Origin: Adiantum capillus-veneris
Taxonomy: Eukaryota; Streptophyta; Polypodiopsida; Polypodiales; Pteridaceae
NCBI GenBank assembly: GCA_014529385.2
Contig: JABFUD020000315.1
Span: forward strand, 1 to 64,000
Reading direction: 5' to 3'
Length of the DNA: 64,000 nucleotides
This document shows, in pieces, positions 1 through 10,038 of this stretch; the stretch's first letter is position 1; every line of letters begins with the position of its first letter. The notes under the pieces are model-generated. The model had not been told where the DNA came from. It saw only the letters and a program-made list of their open reading frames with translations, and searched no databases. The position numbers and the translations under genes were made by a program.

Positions 1-509
1 GGTGTTGGATTGGTTTTCAGTTATAGTTTCACATTTGAAGTCGTTTGTTGTTGAATTACAACAACCCCAATTCCATAAGGGGACCTTTGGAAGACCAAAA
101 TTATGCTCTTATTTAGCACGTGCTCAGTATGAAATTATGTCTATGACTTGCATGTGACTTGGAAACTTGTCTTTTAAAGTGCATTTTCCAATGGTTTTGT
201 AACATAAGTGCTAACACTTTGGCTTTTATAAATATAAAAAAGGCCCATCTCTAAAAAAAGATATAAGAGTTTTATGATTTTTTTGGCAAAACAGCTTGAA
301 ATTTTACTAAAATTTATGACTTAGAACTTACCAGAATTCTATCTATACGGATTGTATATTGACATGGAGAAAAATCCAATGTTTTCTTTGCCTCATAAAA
401 AACCTATGGTAGAAATAAGGTATAAAAAACTTCTTTCTAGCTTGACAAATAAATTGCCAAAACTTGGAAGGAAAACAGGACACTTAAGTGTCCAATTACA
501 GGACTAGTG
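1..509. mobile_element. Partial TTAA-family DNA element, cut by the window edge
   Basis: Counterpart of the outer part of the element at 39150-40383. Its inner end is the CTAGTG at 504-509, next to GGACACTTAAGTGTCC (479-494), a perfect 16 bp palindrome shared with its relatives. The rest of the element would lie left of the window. Identity with the right arm drops sharply left of about position 61. No coding region was recognised. Confidence 0.55.
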
Positions 510-559
510 CGCAGATTGAACTTTAGGGTGTCATATCGCCAATCTTGAATGGCTTCGTA

Positions 560-800
560 CGTTTGTATCCACCACGAGACTCCTAAGATAAGTGCTTCAT
601 TGAGATCATTGTTGTCCATTATGTGGAGTTGATGTGGACATGGTTGCGTCAATGTTGATTGATATGTTAGCTTGTCCTAAGCTAACCATTGTGCCTTTGT
701 TGGCTGCTCTCAGCTCGATCTTCATTGGTATAAATATCTCATCTGATAGCGTGAGGTATGTCGAATACTTCATGGAATCGACATGTGCATCCATATCTAC
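560..800 (-). other. Coding-like segment of unknown function (left copy)
   Basis: Two overlapping minus-strand open frames. One encodes a stretch containing YLTLSDEIFIPMKIELRA; the other begins MDNNDLNEALILGVSWW. Both recur on the plus strand of the right arm at about 38867-39222 with few amino-acid changes. The composition looks protein-like rather than low-complexity, but I recognise no family. It sits between the gypsy integrase remnant and the TTAA element, so it may be a worn part of either or an unrelated gene scrap. Confidence 0.25.
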
Positions 801-1099
801 AAGTTCTCTTTCTGTTGATCCATGTGTTAGCTATATATTGATCCGTATATCCATACCATCAAGACAATTTGGCCCTGTCTAAATTGCCTCGATAGGAGAG
901 ATGGGGTTTTTAATTGTCGAATTGGAGCTGTGTTGTGCCATTCTTTACGATTTAAAAATCAACAAATTTGCTTCCTCCTGGCATGGTCGTGGATGGCTTG
1001 AGAAATTTTCTTCCATTTCTTTGCTTGATGAATCTTGCCTAGCATGTTAGTAGTGAGCGGTAAATGATCTCTTTAAGCTGCAACCATTGATCCAGTTAG

Positions 1100-1690
1100 A
1101 CATCAGGCTGCACTAGGTGATATGTTGTTGATCACAAATGGGCCATTTCCTTGCTTTTTAAATTTCTTGGAGTGATGATTCAAGGTATAGGCTAATACAT
1201 AGTCCTCCTTTTGAAAATCCTCGTTTACTATGTGTTGATCATGAAAACCTTTAATTTGTTGTTTTTGTGTATAGATGGTTGCAATAGCCTTGAGTTTCAA
1301 TTCATCTAACCTCATTAATCAAATAGTCATCTCCGACTGTTCATGTCCAATCCATCCTAAATTTTGGCTACTCCTAGTGTGGGAACTAAGAATTCTATGT
1401 GCAATATGACATTAATCCCAAACACCAAATAGAGATTGTTGTTGCGAGTTTTGTTTTCTATGCTACCTGATATGCCAAAAGAGCTAAATGTAGCTCCTGG
1501 TCCTAGTTTGCTCTTGATTCATCTATAATTTTGGTGAGCACTGTACATAAAACTTTATTTGGGCTCTCCGCTTGTCTGTTTTCTTGAGGGTGATATGGCA
1601 TTGACTTTTATGTTTATTAATGGTTCCAAAAAACATTAAATATTATTGTGTTTGAAATAATGATGTACAATCTAGTCTTAAATCTCTATA
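1100..1690 (-). pseudogene. Ty3/gypsy integrase C-terminal remnant (left copy)
   Basis: On the minus strand, broken frames resemble the end of a gypsy integrase: a stretch like PNKVLCTVLTKIIDESRAN, then one beginning MRLDELKLKAIATIYTQKQQ and continuing to a conserved GPFVINNISPS. In the Athila/Tat branch the corresponding region precedes the pol stop (family knowledge). Several stops and frameshifts make it non-functional. The CACTA end at 1771 lies immediately beside it. The reverse-complement copy is at 37960-38553. Confidence 0.7.
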
Positions 1691-1987
1691 GGTATTCATT
1701 ACCATCACATCTCAGATTTCCATCTTGTGTACAATCCTACTAAATATCATATCTTATTTTCTCTGTCTTACACTATAAGAGGAGGTGTCTATAACCGCTA
1801 ACATTGCCGCAAAAAAACAAAGGAAAAAGGAGAGAGAAAAATCTGCGGGGTGGAAATAATCGCGGCTATGTATGCGATAGTGGTTTCTCAGCAATAAGTG
1901 CGGTAATAGTCATGGCAATATACCCGCAGGTATTACCGCTTTAGTTTGCAATGTTTATTACCACGCTTATTACCGCTACACGCTAAT

Positions 1988-2055
1988 TCAAAAATAAAGG
2001 TGCTCATTTGGGCCACCCAATTTTGGGTGGCCCAAATGAGCACCTTTATTTTTGA
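1988..2055. repeat. Perfect 33 bp stem hairpin inside the CACTA end (left copy)
   Basis: The 68 bp run TCAAAAATAAAGG...CCTTTATTTTTGA is self-complementary over 33 bp on each side of a 2-base loop. The stem contains GGTGCTCATTTGGGCCACCC and its complement. The right-arm counterpart (37597-37664) is equally perfect, with AA instead of TT at the loop, as expected for a reverse complement. It could be a small nested foldback element, part of the CACTA subterminal region, or a strong RNA hairpin. No coding role is visible. Confidence 0.9.
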
Positions 2056-2256
2056 CCTGCATAAAACAATGAAACATCAATTGTCTTTTGAAAGAGTATA
2101 AAAAATACCAAAGAATTGAAATTAAATTTACTTTACATTGACAATTAAAAATATAGAAGATCAACTATTCAAAAAAGTTACAATAAAAAGTAAATAGTTG
2201 TATATACATTGTGCCACATTGGAACTTTACGAAAGTTTGGACAAAACATTTTTCTA

Positions 2257-3860
2257 TCTAATCGCCTCCTCCATCTCGTCGTTGTCCAGAGGCATGTATG
2301 TTGGATTACTTTGACTCTACATAAACCCAAACCAAATTCAAACAACTATCAACAACTAAAGACAATTGATACAAAATTACTTGTTTAAACTTACCGCTTG
2401 TAGTGGTCCCACCACCGCGTCCGATTGCTCGTGAGAGATGTGGTTGTTTTCGAACAACCATCGCCAAGTATCAAATTCTGAATGTCGCTCTCAATACTTG
2501 ACCATCTCTCTAGTTGGTCAAGAGAGAGTGGTATTTTCCTAACTTAGCAATAACAATACCAAATCATCAACTACAATTTTTAGAATCACCGATCGACATT
2601 ATAATTCAATTACTCTTATATTACATATTTATCCTTCCAAGCTCCCTTCCCTCCTTAGCCATAGTGCGTGGAGTTTGTCTTGCGTGAGCCTCACGTTGTT
2701 GTCTGTATGATGAGCCCGTTGCAGCTTGATCGCTCTTCTCTTAAATTGCCCACTCCCACTCTGCGTCTGTCATGTTTCCACCGCGGTAAATCCTGTCTTG
2801 ATCTTTGACCTGGTTGGCTGCTACAACTGCATACTAGACTGCTTGTTTTTTCAAAAATGTCTTTATGTAGCCCTCCAACCATTGTTGTGAAAAACGTTGA
2901 TCGGGGGCGTTTGGAAATCTAGCTAGCAGAGCGTCCTCAATGTATCGTGCATGATCGAGTAGTTAGCCTCTAAAATTTATAAAACATTTCTTACACGTTG
3001 AATGTAAAAGAATTTGTAGATAGCGTAGAAATGCCCTGTCCTGTCCTGTGCCAAAATCCACCTCCCTGCCATATTTAACCCTGTAGTAGCGTCCATGCGT
3101 GTCTGGCATGGTGCGTCAGTATCCTCGTCCTTTGCATCAGGGGTGACATGCTCTAAAAATGGGGACTCCATTCCCCTGCCACTACCAAAACATGCAAAAT
3201 CACAAGATCCACTGCCGCTTCGTCTCTCACGGCGCTCGCTGCCATGAGACAAGCGTCAACGCGCGTTGCCAGAGGAAGTCCGTCGACGATGTTCTGGCGA
3301 AGCACGAGCGGAGTGGAGTGGTATAGGACCCTCTGATGCCATGGAAGTAGGACCCTGCGATGCAAGGGGAGTAGGACCTTGCGATGGAATAGGAATAGGA
3401 CAATAGGAAGGGAGAGTATAGGGAGGTATTGTCGGTGCAAGGCTCTATAAGTAAGGAGTCCCTCCCTGACCCCCCATGGTGTAGTCTACGGAGAAATGTT
3501 GTAGGTCGCAAGCTGCTGCTGCAGAGTGTAGTAGCCAAACAAATCCTCCATCAAATGGAGGTACTGCTCTCGTAAAGAGATAGCCCACTGAAAGTTAGGA
3601 TCTACGACAGGTGGAGGAACTTGAGAAGGGTAGGTGTAGGATGGCCATGCCTGCAAATAACAAAAAAAAACCTATGACACTCATGGTTTAGGGTTAACTA
3701 CGTAGAAACATTCTTTATTTCTTTGCTTGTTCTCACCGACTCAAGACTCGGGTCCACTAGAGGTGATGTCCTGCCTCGGTGGGAGCCCACCTGAGATGTG
3801 AACCAACCAAAAGGAGAGCCAGCTAGCTGCTCCTCACCAGTTGCTCTCTCGTCTGACATC
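2257..3860 (-). pseudogene. Decayed CACTA-type transposon ORF (left copy)
   Basis: Reverse complement of the plus-strand gene remnant at 35791-37395, with the same exon-like blocks and stops. Reading is clearer in the right arm, so details are given there. The minus-strand frames here cover 3440-2977 and 2882-2691. The orientation is into the CACTA element from its far side. Confidence 0.45.
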
Positions 3861-3934
3861 TAATTTACAAAGAGCAATATAAGATAAAGCTTTTCACCCT
3901 ACTCACTCATCTATAAATATATTGTACACAAGTA

Positions 3935-4700
3935 TATTAGCACACAAACACGTAGATACATATGCATACTAGTAGACCTAAGTAGAGGCTAGTAGTGCCA
4001 AAGGTCAACTGCATCTCTTTAGATATCATCGCAGTCTCAACTGTGGTAAAAACAAAGGTACATTGCGGTAATCCATGCATGAGTGGATCAATGACCGCAA
4101 CGCCACGATTAAAAAAAGGACTATACCCAAGAGGAAGCGTCTAAGCTTCGGGTGCTATGCTCCCGTACTTAGTGCTTACATACATGCATAAACAAATATA
4201 TATGTACACACATACATATGTTATGGTTTGTAAATGTAGCCATCGTTTTGTGTTGGCTGCACCTAGATTCAACGTCTAAGTGATCAATTGACTGTAACAT
4301 TACAATTCTCTCCCAAAGGATATATATATATTAGTACACAAACACGTAGATACATATACATACTAGTAGACATAAGTAGAGGCTAGTAGTGCCAAAGGTC
4401 AACTGCACCTCTTTAGATATCATCGCAATATCAACCGTGGTAAAACCAAAGGTGCATTGCGGTAATCCACGCATGAGCGGATCAATGACTGCAATGCCAC
4501 AATTAAAAAAGGACTATACCCAAGAGGAAGCGTCTAACCTTCGGGTGCTATGCTCCCGTACTTAGTGCCTACATAAATGCATAAAAAAATATATATGTAC
4601 ACACATATATGTTATGATTGTAAATGTAGCCATTGTTTTGTGTTGGTTGCACCTACATTCAACGTCTAAGTGATCAATTGATCGTAACATTACAATTTTA
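3935..4700. repeat. Tandem duplication of a ~372 bp subterminal unit (left copy)
   Basis: Two similar units, 3935-4306 and 4329-4700, lie 394 bp apart. Both run from TTAG.ACACAAACACGTAGATA to TGTAACATTACAATT and contain GCGGTAATCCA, the motif seen at the CACTA end. They differ by scattered substitutions. This fits CACTA subterminal repeat structure (inference). The mirrored pair lies at about 34950-35720. Confidence 0.85.
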
Positions 4701-4735
4701 ATGCTATGCAATAAGTAATTCCATTTCTCTCACTG

Positions 4736-4737
<2 letters not shown>

Positions 4738-4774
<37 letters not shown>

Positions 4775-5182
4775 CTCTCCTCCTCTCTCTCTCTCTCCCT
4801 CTCTCCCTCCCCCTCAGTCTCGCTCACCCTCTCTCTCTCTCCTCTCTCTGCTCTCCTCTCTATCTCTCATCGCGCTCTCTCTCTTCTATCCCTCACGTCT
4901 TTTCCCTCGTCGTGCAGTGAACTACGAAGTGGAAGCTCCATCCCAGGTCATGCTTATGCCTCCATGTAACGCAAGCACTTTGTTCACAAACCTCCCTTGC
5001 CTTGAAGGTAATCTTGGTGCTGGTCACTTTAGGTATCCCTTTGGACCCAATTTTCATCTCCTTACCTTCTTTCTCTCTCTCCTCTTTCCCCTCTTTCTCT
5101 CTCTCCATCTCTCTCTCTATTCCTCTCTCTCTATTTACTCTCTCTCTCTCTCTCTATTCTTCTCTTCTCTATCTATCTCTCT

Positions 5183-5224
<42 letters not shown>

Positions 5225-5262
5225 CTCTCTCCCTCCCCTCCTCCCTCTTTCCTCTCTCTCCA

Positions 5263-5314
<52 letters not shown>

Positions 5315-5328
5315 CCTCTCCTCCCTCC

Positions 5329-5379
<51 letters not shown>

Positions 5380-5492
5380 ATCTTCCCTCTTTCCTATCTC
5401 TCCCTCTTCCTCTCTCTCTATCTCTCCCTCTTTCCTATCTCTCCCCCTCTCTTTATCTCTCCCTCCCTATTTCTCCCTCTTTCTCTCTTCCT

Positions 5493-5571
<79 letters not shown>

Positions 5572-5961
5572 ATAGAAACAGAGGACTGGCTGAAAATTGA
5601 TGCTTCTAAACGGATATGCACATCATGTGCAATGCAAGCTCTCGAAGATGAAGCACAAGTGACATTGGAATGCCCAGAATAACGCTCACATGGGATAATT
5701 TTCAACCACTTCTAAGCGGTTGTTCTATCTTGTGGACCTATTATCCAAGACATACCCCTCCCCTACAGCTCTCGGAACATACCTCACCCGCATACTTGAG
5801 CCTCAAAAGACACTCACAAGAACACAAAAAGAGAATAACACACACCACTTTAAGGTCCCATGGGTCATTTCTGGCCCCCCGCAGACGTTAATACCAAATC
5901 AAATCAAATCAAACTCCCTCTTCCCCCCCCCCCCCCCTCTCTCTCCTCTCTCTCTCTCTCC

Positions 5962-6023
<62 letters not shown>

Positions 6024-6063
6024 TAATCCCATGGGCATACACAAAAATGGGCGGTACGCCTCT

Positions 6064-6145
<82 letters not shown>

Positions 6146-6206
6146 CTCTCCCCCCCCCCCCACCCCCTCTCTCTATCTTTCTCTATCTATCTTTCTCTCT
6201 CTCTCT
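4738..6206. repeat. Kilobase-scale (CT)n block with non-repeat islands (left copy)
   Basis: Almost pure CT/CCT/CTTT repeats, broken by three islands: about 4910-5080 (no family recognised), 5571-5930 (zinc-finger-like coding scrap) and 6023-6060. A C-run lies near 5925 and another near 6151. Long Ser-Leu frames here are microsatellite translations, not genes. The right-arm counterpart (33582-34912) keeps the islands but has different tract lengths, as expected from replication slippage. Confidence 0.9.
5571..5790 (+). pseudogene. LINE-type C-terminal zinc-knuckle scrap in the CT block (left copy)
   Basis: The plus strand encodes RICTSCAMQALEDEAQVTLE followed by CPE, the C-x2-C ... EDE ... 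CP pattern often found after the RT domain of non-LTR retrotransposons. A frameshift follows CPE in this arm, but the right-arm copy (minus, about 34190 down to 33980) continues with YAHIWDNFQPLL. No RT domain is attached, so it is an isolated fragment. Assignment to LINEs rests on this short motif only. Confidence 0.4.
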
Positions 6207-6628
6207 TTAAAAACCCGTAATATGCGGGTATACACAAGGCTGAAAAAAACCTATGTCTCTCGCTTTCTCTCTATCTCTATCTCTAAATGTTTTTATCTAT
6301 TGTTTTAAAAAAAAGGGGGAACCCATAAGATGTGAAGTGGCACCAAATAGGTCAAAAATAATAACTTTTATCCTTTAAAATGCATAACAGGTTCTTTGAA
6401 CCTTACTCTCAGTAATGATAATCTACCAAATCGATATTAAAAGCATATGTGCATATAAGGAAGATTTCCTGTTGACAAAATATAAGTCCACCGAATTTGG
6501 CAAGCCCAAACTGGGCGCATACAGTTGGTGAAGGCACTGGGTATCATAATGATAAGCACGGCGGACTGCATATAAGAAGCACAGAGGGATTGCAAGAGAG
6601 AATTCCAATCGTGCACTCATACTGAGCA

Positions 6629-6660
<32 letters not shown>

Positions 6661-7301
6661 TCCTAGGTAGCGTGGCTTGGAGCTCTCCTTTACACAGTGT
6701 GGCTTGGTGTTGTCTTTCATACACACACACACACACACACACATCGTAGGCAGCGTGGCTTTATGCTGCTTCAAACTTGAAAAAAAGGGACGCATGTCTA
6801 CTTGAAGGAGAGCTGTCCTGATCTTACATAAGCAACTCACACACAGAATCTTAGTTGGCGAATCCTCATCATCCAGAAGCACAATCGGCATAGGCGTTGA
6901 TAGCATTGGAATACGGCACGGTAAGGGAAACCTGCGATTCTTTACAGTACCGTAAATTTTGTTACATTATGAAATGTTTAAAGCTTGGTAGATTGATGGA
7001 CTCAACAAGGTTTACAAAAATATTGTTTGACATGTAAACTACTGTACTTTGTATATAAAAAAGAAAAACATTTTTTAGAGAAGAAAACTCTATGCAATTC
7101 ATTAGAAGAAGAAACGGGGACGGATAACTGCTCTACATAAATGTGTATAGATGCAGGTTTTCAGTCTGATATAAACTCTGTTCACATAATCTAGAACACT
7201 ATTTTACCTGCATGTTTTGGAACATGGGGTATCTCATATGGAAACAAGTACATGGTGTAACTATTAAAACAGACATCGGATATACCATGGGTTAACTGTA
7301 T

Positions 7302-7526
7302 TTGATATCAAATTCCAGAAAAAGTAAGATAATGTTTGAGATAGACATAGAAAAGGGAAAAAGGTTTTTTCCAAACAATGATTGGCTGAATAATGGTAAA
7401 CATCTACTCATAGATAGCATATTGTATGTGGTTTATTTGGCAGCATCGAAAGCATTCGAAAACGGTTTCAGCAAGACACATACAGATGACGACCCCGAGC
7501 TCTCAGGTACCCTTTCCGTCTACTGA
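7302..7526 (+). other. Small conserved open frame in repeat A1, unknown
   Basis: A 74-codon frame starting MISNSRKSKIMFEID and ending TDDDPELSGTLSVY. The related sequence in A2 (about 15240-15450) and in both right-arm copies carries indels that break the frame. It lies upstream of the membrane-like frame at 8251 and on the same strand as the RT gene. No domain was recognised; it may be chance. Confidence 0.25.
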
Positions 7527-8250
7527 GAAGGTGTTTTTTAGAATTAGGCATAAGGTTTCCTTTCTTTAAATTGATATAGACAGTAGGAAATTATTAGCAA
7601 AATGTGTATAATTCTTGTATGCAAAATCTAATGTAATCTTTTGAGCGAGGTACTTGTAAATGAAATGCTACCTAATATGTACATAGAAGAAGATCCTTAT
7701 GTAAGGATCCGCAGAGAGGAAGGTGGGATGCGATAGAAACAAATAAATTTTTGCTAGAAGATAAAGACGGTTTTTTAAATTAAAGAAAAAAGTGTGACAT
7801 AACCATACCTTAGAAAGTACGTATATATTTGGATAGATAGGTTTATTTTTACTCTCTTCAAGCATAAATCCTCATGTGAGGCTCCTACAAAAGGAGGATG
7901 GTATACTTTTTTGAAAAATGGGTCCACATACAAACAAAACTCTGCCAAAATTTTGGCAAAATATATCTTGTCTGTTATACAAACCCAAAAATAGGTATCC
8001 GATCCTACATTTTCTAAATAGTTTTTCTTAATATCTCTCTTTGTATCCTCTCAGGCTATAACTCTATCCATTTAAAGGATAGGATGTCCAAACCTCACGA
8101 TAGTTAATAAGAAAGTGTTGTTGTATAGCCGAGTTTTTACAATTAGTCTTGGAAACGAGCATCTAGAATAGACCACTAATAGACAAGATTTGCTTTATAT
8201 AAATGTAGTACAGGGCATGATGCTATCTATCGGAATCCAAACTATGGGGG

Positions 8251-8778
8251 ATGTACCATCCTTTGAGAATGCAAAACCCAAAAAATCACAAGAGATGCTA
8301 CCTACCCAATGGAAAGCCATGTCCCTCCGCCATACGTGATTTTCCAGAAGGATGCCAATCAGCCTTCATCATCAAACCTGAAACAACGAGTGTACCAATG
8401 GAAATTATGGTAGAGAAAAGTCTGCCATACAAAATTATGGTGGAAAATACCGTTAAAAGACGAATCATGCCTGCTAGAGAAGCAAAGAAAAAACTCCCTC
8501 GAAATGCATATAAGGAGAGTGAATGGTATACGGATATGTGACATCAATAACAAGTAGAATAGATTATTTGGATACCTATCTTCCGATCAAGTTGCCCATG
8601 TTCTAATTGGCTGCTTAGGTTGGATGGTGTTAGGTATAGGTCTATTCTCTCATGGATTTTGGGACTCATTTTGTCTCCTACCAGGATCGGATGTACTAGC
8701 TTCATTTATAAAAATTTGGATTGTGTCGATTTTTGCATATATTGGCTACTGTAATTTAGGTCTTGTATATTCTAGGTG
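8251..8778 (+). pseudogene. Membrane-like frame in repeat A1, broken here (intact copy 31000-31530)
   Basis: Left-arm A1 copy of the 176-codon frame described at 31000-31530. Here the frame is open for 96 codons (8251-8541) and is then shifted near KESEW. The second half, with its hydrophobic segments, continues in another frame to about 8778. The A2 copy (16128-16400, then 16476 onward) is broken at a similar place. Confidence 0.4.
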
Positions 8779-8844
8779 AAGTGTCAATATATGGTTCTAT
8801 AAGAGGGGATGTGAAATTTAATCTGTCTCTCTTTATTTCCCGAG

Positions 8845-9661
8845 TTGTCCTTGGTCGGAAAACTACCATATATTGAACTTGCCTTCATTAATAGCTACTT
8901 ACAAAGTTATCTTTGGGAACACCCTTCAGGTTGGCTGGATTGTATCTCTCACACGATTTGGATACTCCGACGATAAAAGGTTTCATATCCCTCCTAGTGG
9001 AACACAATGTTTACTATCATGCTTCAAAGGGACTAACTTTCATAAAAGTCTCCTTGACTATGAGAAGAAAGCAATACAGTAACAAGAGCTTTCTGCCTTA
9101 AAAACAACATCTGTTAATGACTGGTTAAAACTCTTAGCCCTTTCCAGAAAAGAACCTACACAACTTATTAACTCTCTAAATTATTTTCTACTATCATTAT
9201 GCTTTATTGATGCTCAGGACTGTTCGGATTTAGACTTTTATTTTTCATCCCTACCCTCCATAGTCAATAAGCTATATTTTATCAATAATCTCCCTATCCT
9301 GCTGCTAGCAATTAGACAATCTCAAGAGATCGTGAACCCTCTTTTAGATCTAGATCTCTTGGATCAAGAAGAAAAGGAAGCCCTAGGCCTAACCGAGGAC
9401 CCTTCTTCTCAAAAAATTGAAAGGTCTATGCCGAGACATTTTTCTGAATTCATTCCGCTACTTCCTTTCAGACAAATTGAGCTCGACGCTATTCGCCTTA
9501 AAAACAAACTCTGGGATTTTGAGATACTGAATCAATGTGCTCCATTCACAATTGACTCTTTAGATTTGCTTTGTAGTTTACCACCTGATGTGGTAGAACA
9601 ATGCAAAACATCTGCACTTCAATCAAAACATCTACTATCGCAATTTAACCCTTTACACTAA
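8845..9661 (+). pseudogene. Upstream open frames of the RT-bearing element, unknown domain
   Basis: Plus-strand frames at 8873-9082 and 9332-9661 (109 codons) are in the same phase. Sequence between them is protein-like, for example DCSDLDFYFSSLPSIVNKLY before 9300. The last frame contains FIPLLPFRQIELDAIRLKN and ends QFNPLH. This would be the N-terminal region of the element's product. I saw no GIY-YIG endonuclease motif, which would be expected here in Naiad/Chlamys-type PLEs. The right-arm copy is 30118-30906 on the minus strand. Confidence 0.45.
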
Positions 9662-10038
9662 AGCAGATAAAATTGTCCGACATTGACAATAAAAAGTGCT
9701 CTAATGCTTCTATGGTAGCCCGTACAAAGGGACTATCACTCAACGAGAAAGAAAACGATGTTCGGAAGTTCTTGAAAAATTGATGGAACACATATAGACC
9801 ATTCATCAAGTGTACTTGTAAGAGGAATCCCGATTCTAACTGCCCAGCAACAATCATATGGTTTGATCACCTTCTTTGGTTTGTATTTCAAAATCTTTCG
9901 AGGTTCTTTCCTTACTCTTCTGGGCCCGCACAAGTATATGCTGTCATTGGATGGGTAACAGCTTTTCCCATTGAGGTTCGACATGCGGTAGTAGTCTTTT
10001 ATGCAATTCATGAGCATCTGATTGATGCAGGAAAAGGG

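Larger units (their letters stand above)
1771..4736. mobile_element. CACTA (En/Spm) transposon remnant, left copy
   Basis: The segment starts with CACTATAAGAGGAGG at 1771, the CACTA terminus of En/Spm elements. It is followed by subterminal DNA rich in short repeats of the type GCGGTAAT or its complement (1860-1980), which recur near the other side (about 4070 and 4460). A decayed minus-strand ORF lies between. No matching TATAGTG end is visible before the CT block starting about 4738, so the far terminus is lost or was replaced by microsatellite. No 3 bp target duplication could be assigned. The mirrored copy is 34916-37881. Confidence 0.65.
6207..8836 (+). repeat. 2.6 kb direct repeat A1 flanking the RT gene (left arm)
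   Basis: Begins after a CT tract with TTTAAAAACCCGTAATATGC and ends near GAGGGGATGTGAAATTTAATCT. The same sequence in the same orientation occurs at 14107-16765 (A2) with noticeable divergence, and both copies return inverted in the right arm. The pair brackets the 5.3 kb segment holding the RT gene, as pseudo-LTRs do in Penelope-like elements. It has no TG..CA ends, primer site or polypurine tract, so it is not a usual LTR. Inside are a (CA)n tract near 6640-6740, a 74-codon frame (7302-7526) and the frame at 8251-8541. Confidence 0.8.

Noticed and set aside
4917-6220. Long frames rich in Ser-Leu, and Arg-Glu frames in the right arm
   Set aside because: They are translations of CT/GA microsatellites. 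Any frame through such tracts is open, and the arms differ in tract length.
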